Assembly: GCA_027053375.1 (NCBI GenBank)
Contig: JALUJC010000372.1
Coordinates: 1-6,239 of the forward strand
Length of the DNA stretch: 6,239 nt
Direction: 5' to 3'
DNA from: Caldifarciminota bacterium
GTDB taxonomy: Bacteria > Hydrothermota > Hydrothermia > S141-80
Shown: one piece after another, positions 1 to 5,909 of the stretch
Layout: each line of letters opens with the position of its first letter
Numbering within the stretch: the stretch's first letter is position 1
Program-made: the position numbers and the translations under genes
The notes under the pieces: generated by a model
Databases searched by the model: none
Seen by the model: only the letters and a program-made list of their open reading frames with translations
What the model was told of the DNA's origin: nothing

Positions 1-62
1 CCCTGACACGCCCACACGCCAGCCAGCGTAACCAGAAAGATCCAGCGATAGAAGGTTTCCAT
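1..62 (-). CDS. Putative lipoprotein, N-terminal fragment (runs off left edge)
   Basis: Only the first 20 codons are inside the window; the gene continues beyond base 1. The visible peptide is METFYRWIFLVTLAGVWACQ. It has an arginine in the n-region, a hydrophobic core (about residues 8-16) and a cysteine at residue 19 after V-W-A. This looks like a lipoprotein signal peptide, with the cysteine as the lipidation site. Tryptophan at -2 is unusual for a lipobox, so a plain Sec signal peptide is also possible. The start is the ATG at 62. No Shine-Dalgarno precedes it. Instead a good promoter (TTGATG, 17-bp spacer, TATACT) ends 8 bp before the ATG, suggesting a leaderless message. The gene is divergent from the gene pair starting at 237. 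The function of the mature protein cannot be judged. Confidence 0.6.
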   Translation of the reverse strand, partial: METFYRWIFLVTLAGVWACQ

Positions 63-99
63 GTTTCATAAGTATAGGGCATTCCGCCAAAACCATCAA
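63..99 (-). promoter_or_regulatory. Promoter of the left-edge lipoprotein gene, probably leaderless
   Basis: On the minus strand, TTGATG (99-94) and TATACT (76-71) are separated by exactly 17 bp. They match the sigma-70 consensus at 4/6 and 5/6 positions. Only 8 bp lie between the -10 and the ATG at 62. Transcription should therefore start at or within a base or two of the start codon, and there is no Shine-Dalgarno. This is read directly from the sequence; the activity is inferred. Confidence 0.6.
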
Positions 100-145
100 A
101 ATGCGCTGTACCATGTCAACACAGGTTGAACCCTCCGGGTGCAGG

Positions 146-194
146 TGGCCGGGGCAGGAAGATACAGAGCCGGTCCGGCCATTCCATGGTGGAA
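146..194. repeat. Inverted repeats in the divergent intergenic region
   Basis: The 174-bp gap between the divergent genes (63-236) contains no convincing gene. It does contain nested palindromes: a 7-bp inverted repeat TGGCCGG (146-152) / CCGGCCA (175-181), the near-perfect palindrome GCCGGTCCGGC (169-179), and TTCCATGGTGGAA (182-194). They lie between the two outward promoters. They could be operator sites controlling both directions, or a weak RNA structure, but short GC-rich palindromes also arise by chance. Confidence 0.3.
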
Positions 195-201
195 GGGGTG
201 G

Positions 202-236
202 TTTCCGGTTCCTGCGTGGGGCTTCATACTTAAAAC
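202..236 (+). promoter_or_regulatory. Putative promoter of the NifU-like/sirtuin pair
   Basis: CATACT (225-230; 4/6 match to the -10 consensus) ends 6 bp before the ATG at 237. With a 17-bp spacer the -35 would be TTTCCG (202-207), a weak 3/6 match. No Shine-Dalgarno is visible before the ATG. The geometry matches the promoters at 63-99 and 4692-4720 and again implies a transcript starting at or next to the start codon. The weak -35 keeps confidence moderate. Confidence 0.4.
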
Positions 237-584
237 ATGCGTGTGAAGACTTATCACGAGCAGGGATTGAAACACAGGGTGGAGACACCCCCGGAGGAAT
301 ATGAATCTCTGGGCGCAGCCGAGGAGAAGGGCCATCGGGTGGCCTTTTACGGGCGCGTGGAGGGCGGACGTCTGAAAGATGTGGTGTATACCTCCAGCAA
401 ACGCTGTAAGAAGCTGATGGCGCTTGCAGATGTGGTGGCTGACCGCCTCAAAGGGCAACCCCGCCAGGGGTACCGTGTGGATCCAGAGGAAGTGCTGGGG
501 GTCTTTCAGGAAGAGCGTGACCGGGAAAAGATGCGTGCACGAATGGCGCTGATCCTGCGTGCACTGGAGCTATCCGGGCCCTGA
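237..584 (+). CDS. Small NifU/IscU-like protein lacking most cluster-binding cysteines
   Basis: This gene encodes 115 residues. Its layout resembles the NifU N-terminal/IscU scaffold fold. A strand pair around GRVEGGRLKDVVYTSS (about 39-54) is followed by a cysteine (Cys58) heading a helix that ends in ADRLKGQ (about 68-74). A linker (PEEVLGVF, about 83-90) and a final helix (about 98-112) come next. In true scaffolds that helix Cys is one of three Fe-S ligands. Here the first (in a G-x-x-x-CGD context) and third (in the C-terminal helix) are absent, so normal cluster assembly is unlikely. The match is by pattern only, and the protein may be an unrelated small protein. The start is fixed because TAA at 231-233 is in frame just upstream. 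The gene ends in TGA five bases before the sirtuin ATG, so the two are probably co-transcribed. Confidence 0.65.
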   Translation: MRVKTYHEQGLKHRVETPPEEYESLGAAEEKGHRVAFYGRVEGGRLKDVVYTSSKRCKKLMALADVVADRLKGQPRQGYRVDPEEVLGVFQEERDREKMRARMALILRALELSGP

Positions 585-589
585 AGGGT

Positions 590-1315
590 ATGCGGCGCCT
601 GATCGTGCTCACCGGAGCAGGAATCTCCGCAGAAAGTGGCATCCCCACCTTCCGGGGCGCGTAGGGACTCTGGACGCGTTTTCGACCGGAGGATTTTGCG
701 GATCCTGAAGCATTCGCACGTCGGGCTGACGACATCTGGGCCTGGTATCGCGAACGGAGGCGAAATGCCCGAAAAGCCCAGCCCAATGCTGCCCACCGGG
801 CCCTGGTGGAAGCTGAGCGACACCTGCCTGAATTCCTGCTGATCACCCAGAATGTGGATGATCTGCATCGTCGGGCCGGAAGCCGGCAACTGGTGGAACT
901 GCACGGCAATCTGTTCCGGGAACGGTGTACCCGATGCAGCTTTCGTCGCTGGGCAAAGGAGGCTTCAGATCACGAGGAAGGGGTTCCCCCATGCCCGCGG
1001 TGTGGTGCGCCGCTCCGACCGGATGTGGTCTGGTTCGGAGAAGCCCTGCCTGCAGAAGCGTGGGAGCAGGCGGTGTCGTTCGTGTTGACCGCAGACCCAT
1101 CCCATACCGTGTTCTGGGTGGTGGGAACCAGTGCCCAGGTGTACCCTGCGGCGGATCTTCCGCGGCTTGCCGCCCGACGAGGCATCCCTGTGGTGGTGGT
1201 CAACCCTGAACCCACGCCCCTGGATGGCCTGGCCGCCCGGGTGTATCACGAAAAGGCCGGGGAACGGGTCCCGCAGCTGGTGAAAGAGGTGGTGTCCCGG
1301 TCAGAACAGCAGTAA
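590..1315 (+). pseudogene. cobB: Sirtuin NAD-dependent protein deacylase, interrupted by an amber codon
   Basis: This is a full-length sirtuin frame of 241 codons with one in-frame TAG at 662-664 (codon 25). All family motifs lie in one frame. They are the NAD-binding GAGISAESGIPTFRG (9-23), TQNVDDLH (86-93), ELHG with catalytic His105, and a zinc knuckle C-x2-C (113, 116) plus C-x2-C (135, 138). RPDVVWFGE (143-151), VVGTSAQVYPA (177-187) and VNPEP (204-208) follow. Tyr53 and Arg56 form the Y-x-x-R pair of class III sirtuins, which favour succinyl- and malonyl-lysine over acetyl-lysine. The stop falls between FRGA and GLW, where relatives carry one variable residue; a single-base change from GAG, CAG or AAG would create it. 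Restarting at ATG 806 would lose the NAD-binding half. This may be a recent pseudogene, a sequencing error or readthrough. The 3' end overlaps the convergent transporter gene by 15 bp. Confidence 0.85.
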
Positions 1316-2632
1316 CCCCAGCGTCATCCAGAAGGCCGCGCCCAGCATCAGCACCATGGTGTACCCCATAAGGTCTCTTGCGCGTAATCCGGTAATCCCG
1401 AGCAGAGGCAATGCCCAGAAGGGCTGGATCATGTTGGTGAGTTCGTCGCCGTACGCCAGGGCCATCACAATCTTTGCATAGGGAACATGTAACAGGCGGG
1501 CTGCTTCAACCAGCAGCGGCCCCTGCACGGCCCACTGCCCACCCCCGCTGGGAACGAAGATGTTGACCACAGCGGCACTCAGAAAGGAGAGGAAGGGGAG
1601 GGTTCGCGGGGTGGCCACATGGGTGATCCACCCTGCAAAAAGCCCCATCAGTCCGCTGTGTTTCATGAGCGAAAGGATCCCGGCATAGAAGGGAAACTGG
1701 AGAATAATGCCGGCCGCTCCACGGCTGGCTTCTTCCACCGCCCGTACATAGGATCGTGCGCTTGGATGGAGCAGCAACCCGAGAAAGAGCACCGTCCAGT
1801 TCACAAGGTTGAGGTTGATGGAGGCCCGCCCTGTGATCCAGAGATGGAAGACCACGAGCAATCCAGCCACGGCGAACAAACGGTGGAAAAGGGGGTGGTT
1901 TTCCAGGGCACCTGCCGGGGTCCTGGTTTCGGAGGGTGGTGAAGGAAGGGATTCGGATTCAAGAAGAGGAAACACGGAATCCCCGGCGTCTTTCCCGGCA
2001 GGGTGGAGCCGTGCCGCCAGGATGGGCAGCAGCAGGAGCAGTCCCCCGGTCACGAACAGGTTCAATGGGGAAAACAACGTGTGGGTCACGGGGATCACAC
2101 CGATGGTGGATGCAAGGAAATGATTGGGTGTGGCCACGGTGAGGGGAGCGGAACCAGAGAGCCCGCCATGCCAGACCAGCAATCCCAGGTACGCCGCAGC
2201 TCCAAGAACGGGAAAGGAAACAGGAATTTCCCGCTCCCGTAGCGCGCTGTACACCTCCCGGGCGATGAGTCCTCCGGCTACCAGGGCCAGTCCCCAGTGA
2301 AGGATTCCGGTGACGAGCGCCACGATGGAGACCATGACCACCGCCTGTGTCGGGGTCCCGGGGCGTTTCCCGAGTGCCTTCAGAAGGCGGTGGATGGGGG
2401 GTGAAACCGCAAAGGCGTGTCCGGTGACCAGGATCAGCACCATCTGCATCCCGAAGGTGAGGAGTGCCCAGAAGTCCCGGTGCCAGTCTTCCAGAAGCTG
2501 AAGGGGCGAATGAGGGGACCAGAGCAAAGCGAGCAGAAAGGTGACACCTGTCAGAAGCAGTGCGATCACAAAGGGGTCCGGTATCCACCGTTCTGCCCAG
2601 CGTGCACTTTGATCGGCGAGCCTGCGAATCAT
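1301..2632 (-). CDS. atoE: Short-chain fatty acid transporter, AtoE family
   Basis: This gene encodes a 443-residue inner-membrane protein, the usual length for the AtoE/SCFA_trans family that moves short-chain fatty acids such as acetoacetate or butyrate. Family signatures are clear. They are WIPDPFVIALLLT (16-28), FWALLTFGMQMVLILVTGHA (54-73), WGLALVAGGLIARE (113-126), PSGGGQWAVQGP (361-372), and YGDELTNMIQPFWALPLLGI (394-413) followed by RDLMGY (419-424). Hydrophobic segments fill the chain, with a polar Pro/Ser/Glu-rich loop around 210-250. The ATG at 2632 is preceded by GGAGGTGAAAC, a strong Shine-Dalgarno. It overlaps the TGA of the upstream EamA gene as ATGA, so translation is probably coupled. 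It is the last gene of the hutI operon and ends inside the convergent sirtuin frame. Family assignment is firm; the exact substrate is not. Confidence 0.93.
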   Translation of the reverse strand: MIRRLADQSARWAERWIPDPFVIALLLTGVTFLLALLWSPHSPLQLLEDWHRDFWALLTFGMQMVLILVTGHAFAVSPPIHRLLKALGKRPGTPTQAVVMVSIVALVTGILHWGLALVAGGLIAREVYSALREREIPVSFPVLGAAAYLGLLVWHGGLSGSAPLTVATPNHFLASTIGVIPVTHTLFSPLNLFVTGGLLLLLPILAARLHPAGKDAGDSVFPLLESESLPSPPSETRTPAGALENHPLFHRLFAVAGLLVVFHLWITGRASINLNLVNWTVLFLGLLLHPSARSYVRAVEEASRGAAGIILQFPFYAGILSLMKHSGLMGLFAGWITHVATPRTLPFLSFLSAAVVNIFVPSGGGQWAVQGPLLVEAARLLHVPYAKIVMALAYGDELTNMIQPFWALPLLGITGLRARDLMGYTMVLMLGAAFWMTLGLLLF

Positions 2633-3498
2633 GTTTCACCTCCGCGTGTTCCCAGCACAATCCCTGCAAGGACCAGGGTGCCACCCACAAAGGTGGAAGG
2701 GGGGGGCACCTCTTGAAGGATCCACCACGCCAGCAGGGTAGACCCGATGGGTTCTCCCAGGATGGTCAGACTCACAATGGTGGGGGTGCGCTGGCGCAGC
2801 GCCCAGTTGAAGGCTGTGTGCCCGATGACCTGGGGAATGCCTGCGAGAAGCACGAGCCAGATCCAGGCGTGGGCCGGGAGAGGATAGAGTGTGATGCCAC
2901 GCCCCAGCGCCCAGAGGGTGAGCAGGATCGCCGCCCAGGCATAGACCGGGACCACATAGGAGAGGGTGTCCATCCTGTGCCGGAATGCCCTGCCGGAGAT
3001 CAGATACCCGGCGGCACACAGGGCGCCACCGATGGCGAGCACGTCCCCCCGGAATGCCCGAATACCTGACAGCACCCCATCCCCGCCTGCCACGCCCACC
3101 GTTCCGGCCAGGGCAAGCAGAATACCTGACCAGGTGGAAAGTGATGGGGCATCCTTTTTTCTCCACCATCCCCAGAGTCCCGTATAAATGGGGGTCGTGG
3201 TCACCAGGACCACGGAACTGGCCACGGTGGTGTGTTTGAGGGATTCAATCCAGAGAAGGAAATGGAGGGCGAGAAACCCTCCAGGGATCAGAAGGACACG
3301 AAGGGTTGGGAATGTGAAGGGCCGGGAAGATCGGCGGATCACATAGGCCGGGAGCAGGAACAGGGTCCCCAGGATCAGGCGCCATGCGGCAATGGCGGGG
3401 GTGGGTAACATGTCAAGAAAACGGATCCAGATGGCCGCGGTGGAAACAGCCATGACCCCCACCAGCAGAATCACAGGGGTCAGGCGGGTCGAATCCAT
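2629..3498 (-). CDS. EamA/DMT-superfamily transporter (10 TM)
   Basis: This gene encodes 289 residues with about ten hydrophobic segments in the two-repeat arrangement of the EamA family (drug/metabolite transporter superfamily). Repeat 1 holds the AAWR motif (37-40), and the helix SLKHTTVASSVVLVTTTPIY (86-105) closes its core. Repeat 2 has the matching signature RTPTIVSLTILGEPIG (237-252) followed by LLAWWILQEVP (255-265), typical of the conserved LEP-x-x-A/G segment. Members export amino acids and other metabolites, but sequence alone does not give the substrate. The ATG at 3498 lies inside the end of hutI (19-bp overlap), with only a weak Shine-Dalgarno (GGGGA). The stop overlaps the next start as ATGA. 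Next to hutI, export of an amino acid or degradation product is a reasonable but unproven guess. Confidence 0.92.
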   Translation of the reverse strand: MDSTRLTPVILLVGVMAVSTAAIWIRFLDMLPTPAIAAWRLILGTLFLLPAYVIRRSSRPFTFPTLRVLLIPGGFLALHFLLWIESLKHTTVASSVVLVTTTPIYTGLWGWWRKKDAPSLSTWSGILLALAGTVGVAGGDGVLSGIRAFRGDVLAIGGALCAAGYLISGRAFRHRMDTLSYVVPVYAWAAILLTLWALGRGITLYPLPAHAWIWLVLLAGIPQVIGHTAFNWALRQRTPTIVSLTILGEPIGSTLLAWWILQEVPPPSTFVGGTLVLAGIVLGTRGGET

Positions 3499-4685
3499 TG
3501 CCGTTCCCCGTGGATCCAGACCTCCCGGACGGGGTTGCGGTCGGGTTCGTAGAAAATGTATCCCCAGTGAGGCCGGTCCAGAACGAGGAAGTCGGCGAAG
3601 AATCCAGGGCGAAGGGTGCCCACCTGGTGGTGCATGTTCAGCGCACGTGCGGCATGCCAGGTTACGCCCAGCAGCGCTTCTTCCGGGGTCATCCCCAGGA
3701 GGCGCACCGCCTCACGCATCACGGTTTGCTGGCTGTAATAGGGACTGGAACCGGGGTTCATATCCGTGGCCAGTGCCATGCGGATGCCGAGACGGCGCAT
3801 GGAATTCACATCCGGGAGCCGTTCCCCTTGAAGAAACAGGGTCACGGTGGGCAGCAACACCGCCACGATATCGGCACGTGCAAGATGCACAAGATCCTCC
3901 GGTGGCGTGTGGTCCAGATGATCTGCGCTTACCACACGGTGCTCCGCTGCATGGACAGCCATCCCGGTGTGCGAAAGTTCATCCATGTGAACCTTGAGCG
4001 CATATCCGAGATTTCGCGCGTGCCTGAGCAGCTGATCGGCTTCCTCCACGTTGAACGCTCCACGGTCCACGAAGACGTCCACAAACGTTGCCTGACCCCG
4101 AAAATGTTCCATCATCCTGAACAGGGTTTCCATATAGGCGGTGCGAGGAACATCTTTCGGGACCACATGGGCTCCGAGAAAAGTGGAAACCACGCGCTGT
4201 GGCCCCTCACGCTGAAGCCGGGAAATCACGCGGAGCATTTTCCCCTCATCCTCCAGGGTCAGCCCATACCCGGTTTTGATTTCCAGGGTGGTGGTGCCGG
4301 CGGCAAGCATTTCTTTCAGCCGGGTACGTGCAGTGCGGTAGAGCTGTTCCTCAGCAGCTTTCCGCGTGTGCTGCACGGTCCAGTGAATGCCTCCCCCTGC
4401 TTCCAGAATTTCCGCATAGGTTTTTCCCTGCTGGCGCATCAGGAATTCCCTGAATCGGTCACCTCCATACACCACATGCGTGTGAGGATCAACGAATCCA
4501 GGGAGGATGCATGCATCTGGAAAGGCCTCCACCGGGGTGTGCCCGGCTGGACGATCCTTCCAGGCTCCCGACCAGAGAATCCGACCCTCTTCGATCAGCA
4601 GGCCTCCGCCTTCCAGGAGGGTGAGACCCGTGTCCCCGGGAATCACCAGCTGTCCGATGGGTCCGATCAGGATGCGATGGCCCAT
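3480..4685 (-). CDS. hutI: Imidazolonepropionase
   Basis: This enzyme hydrolyses 4-imidazolone-5-propanoate to N-formimino-L-glutamate, the third step of histidine degradation, in the cytoplasm. It has 401 residues from the chosen start, close to family length. Amidohydrolase landmarks are complete. They are PGFVDPHTHVVYGGDR (62-77) with metal ligands His68 and His70, KVHMDE with His233 and Glu236, SADH with His256, and ATDMNPGSSP with Asp308. The frame is open up to 4886, but the ATG at 4685 gives MGHRILIGPIGQLV, which matches the family N-terminus. A promoter whose -10 ends 6 bp before that ATG rules out longer starts and implies a leaderless message. The gene heads an operon with two transporters. 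No hutH, hutU or hutG lies in the window, so the rest of the pathway must be elsewhere if present. Confidence 0.95.
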   Translation of the reverse strand: MGHRILIGPIGQLVIPGDTGLTLLEGGGLLIEEGRILWSGAWKDRPAGHTPVEAFPDACILPGFVDPHTHVVYGGDRFREFLMRQQGKTYAEILEAGGGIHWTVQHTRKAAEEQLYRTARTRLKEMLAAGTTTLEIKTGYGLTLEDEGKMLRVISRLQREGPQRVVSTFLGAHVVPKDVPRTAYMETLFRMMEHFRGQATFVDVFVDRGAFNVEEADQLLRHARNLGYALKVHMDELSHTGMAVHAAEHRVVSADHLDHTPPEDLVHLARADIVAVLLPTVTLFLQGERLPDVNSMRRLGIRMALATDMNPGSSPYYSQQTVMREAVRLLGMTPEEALLGVTWHAARALNMHHQVGTLRPGFFADFLVLDRPHWGYIFYEPDRNPVREVWIHGERQWIRPA

Positions 4686-4691
4686 GGCCGT

Positions 4692-4720
4692 AGTATACAA
4701 GCCCGGTGAAAAAACGTCCA
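4692..4720 (-). promoter_or_regulatory. hutI operon promoter, probably leaderless
   Basis: On the minus strand, TGGACG (4720-4715; 4/6 to the -35 consensus), a 17-bp spacer and TATACT (4697-4692; 5/6 to the -10 consensus) are followed by only six bases before the hutI ATG at 4685. The expected transcription start is the A of the ATG. No Shine-Dalgarno is present. It would drive hutI, the EamA gene and atoE. Confidence 0.6.
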
Positions 4721-4742
4721 GAACCATGGTGCTGTGTCTGGA
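4709..4742 (-). terminator. Weak possible terminator ahead of hutI
   Basis: A 6-bp stem TCCAGA/TCTGGA (4742-4737 and 4722-4717), with a 14-base loop containing the palindrome ACCATGGT, is followed two bases later by six T residues on the minus strand (4714-4709). It would end the upstream exported-protein operon. The stem is short and the T-run doubles as the hutI promoter spacer, so this could be coincidence. The rest of the gap 4743-4839 shows nothing gene-like. Confidence 0.25.
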
Positions 4743-4839
4743 GATGTGAACCCACCTGGAGGAGGGATGGAAGAGTCGCGGGGAAGGGATGCGAAACAGG
4801 GTGGAACGTACGGCGGAGATGCTGGATCCACCTCTGGAT

Positions 4840-4962
4840 TTAGAGATCAAACGGCTTCGGCACCGGCCCCACCCATAACACGCCATAACCCCACGGAAGG
4901 GAGGACCCGTGGAATCCGCTGGGTATAGCCTGGATCAGGAAAGCGAGGATCAGGGATTTCAT
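4840..4962 (-). CDS. Small hydrophobic, possibly secreted peptide (40 aa)
   Basis: This gene encodes 40 residues, beginning MKSLILAFLIQAIPSG and ending PVPKPFDL, stopped by TAA. The N-terminus looks like a short signal peptide or membrane anchor: Lys2, a hydrophobic stretch 3-13, then Pro/Ser/Gly. The rest is rich in Gly, Pro and Trp. Two features support translation. The ATG overlaps the TGA of the upstream exported-protein gene (ATGA), and a strong Shine-Dalgarno (GGGAGGAAGG) ends 2 bases before the ATG, with its core GGAGG at a good spacing. No family is recognised. It could be a small secreted or membrane peptide acting with its neighbour, or the remnant of a once longer gene, since nothing recognisable follows its stop. 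Confidence 0.5.
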   Translation of the reverse strand: MKSLILAFLIQAIPSGFHGSSLPWGYGVLWVGPVPKPFDL

Positions 4963-5891
4963 GGCCTTCCTCCCTTCTCCCGGTTCAGGGCCTGCTGAAA
5001 CCGACGGGCGATCCAGCGCACGTCTTTCATCGTCAGGCGATCCCACACCCATCCCCGCCACAGCGGAAAGAAAAATGTTGTATCCCCTCCTTTCACACGG
5101 AACGCAAGAAGCATAGGATAAAATCCCCAAAGTCCCGGGAGCCGATCCAGGGTCCAGGGGGGACGGATGCGAACGGTAAGGCGGTCTCTCTCACAGGGTT
5201 CTCGCAGGGTGCTCCACAATCGGACGGCGATGAGGGCGGGGGAGACGGGGTGAGGCGAAAGAAACATGGCTTCGTCCCCCGGTCGGGGATAGGAAAGGTC
5301 TTTCCAGAAAACGCTCACAGGACTGATGGCACTTGGGGGCGGAGGCGGGATGGAGTCTCCTCGCTTCAACGTAGCCTCCCGTGATGCCCGGTCGATGGAG
5401 TCTGCATAGGCCTCATAATGGCCCGTCCAGGGTTTGAGACCGTAGAAATCAAGGGTGTCGCCGGGTTTTGCAGGGATTCTGCCGGTGGAGAAGAGGATTT
5501 CCCGAATCCGGTAGGTGTATCGCACCCGGGGACAGGTGCGCATGGCGAAGATCTGCCGGCGGTTGGGAGGCACTTCCAGGTCCACGTTTTCGCCGATGAA
5601 GAGGAGGTCGGCTTCGGCGAGGAAATAGCGGAAAAAGTCGTGGAATTGGGAAACCACAAGGCGCAGGCTTTCGGGGATGGGACCATAGTCCATCCTGGGA
5701 TCAATGGAAGCGGGCTGCCGGTAGGGCCGGATCACGCTGCGGATCAGGCGGCCGGGAGGGAGACCCCTGTGGCGCATCCAGGCATGCCAGAGGTTCACAT
5801 AGGTCTCCCACCGGATGCCGCTCACCTGCACCCGGATGGAATCCGGGGGCGGTGCAGCGAGGAAAATGAGGACCCCGAACATCATCGGCAT
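4959..5891 (-). CDS. Exported protein of unknown function
   Basis: This gene encodes 310 residues from the ATG at 5891. The N-terminus MPMMFGVLIFLAAPPPDS is a hydrophobic export signal or anchor with a likely cut after LAA. The rest is soluble, rich in Arg, Pro and aromatic residues, with a PPPPPS linker near the middle and paired Trp/aromatic motifs (WKDLSYPRPGDE; FFFPLWRGWVW near the end). No domain is recognised. I chose this start because AGGAGGTGG sits five bases upstream of its ATG and a TATAAA box lies about 27 bp upstream. An in-frame GTG at 5918 would add nine residues including RRW, but those codons are the Shine-Dalgarno itself and the GTG abuts the TATAAA. The longer form would, however, supply the positive n-region that the short form lacks. 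The stop overlaps the start of the 40-residue peptide gene, so the two form a small operon. Confidence 0.75.
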   Translation of the reverse strand: MPMMFGVLIFLAAPPPDSIRVQVSGIRWETYVNLWHAWMRHRGLPPGRLIRSVIRPYRQPASIDPRMDYGPIPESLRLVVSQFHDFFRYFLAEADLLFIGENVDLEVPPNRRQIFAMRTCPRVRYTYRIREILFSTGRIPAKPGDTLDFYGLKPWTGHYEAYADSIDRASREATLKRGDSIPPPPPSAISPVSVFWKDLSYPRPGDEAMFLSPHPVSPALIAVRLWSTLREPCERDRLTVRIRPPWTLDRLPGLWGFYPMLLAFRVKGGDTTFFFPLWRGWVWDRLTMKDVRWIARRFQQALNREKGGRP

Positions 5892-5909
5892 GTTCCACCT
5901 CCTGATGCA

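Noticed and set aside
301..375. ATG at 301 with a strong GGAGGAAT Shine-Dalgarno, out of frame inside the NifU-like gene
   Set aside because: The frame stops after about 24 codons with an unremarkable peptide, and the purine-rich run also encodes PEEYE in the main gene.
806..1315. Restart of the sirtuin at ATG 806 as an independent 169-residue protein
   Set aside because: It would lack the NAD-binding glycine motif and the first part of the Rossmann fold, and no Shine-Dalgarno precedes it. It is better read as the downstream part of the interrupted gene.
1959..2690. 243-codon minus-strand frame within atoE
   Set aside because: It is out of frame with clear AtoE motifs. The translation is rich in Arg, His, Pro and Gly, typical of a shifted frame.
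3498..4709. 403-codon open frame on the plus strand
   Set aside because: It lies antisense to hutI, whose full set of metal-ligand and family motifs is on the other strand. The plus-strand translation shows no recognisable pattern and is a GC-driven shadow.
4686..4886. Extended N-terminus of hutI up to 4886
   Set aside because: The extra 67 residues do not resemble the family, and the region contains the hutI promoter. The ATG at 4685 matches the normal N-terminus.
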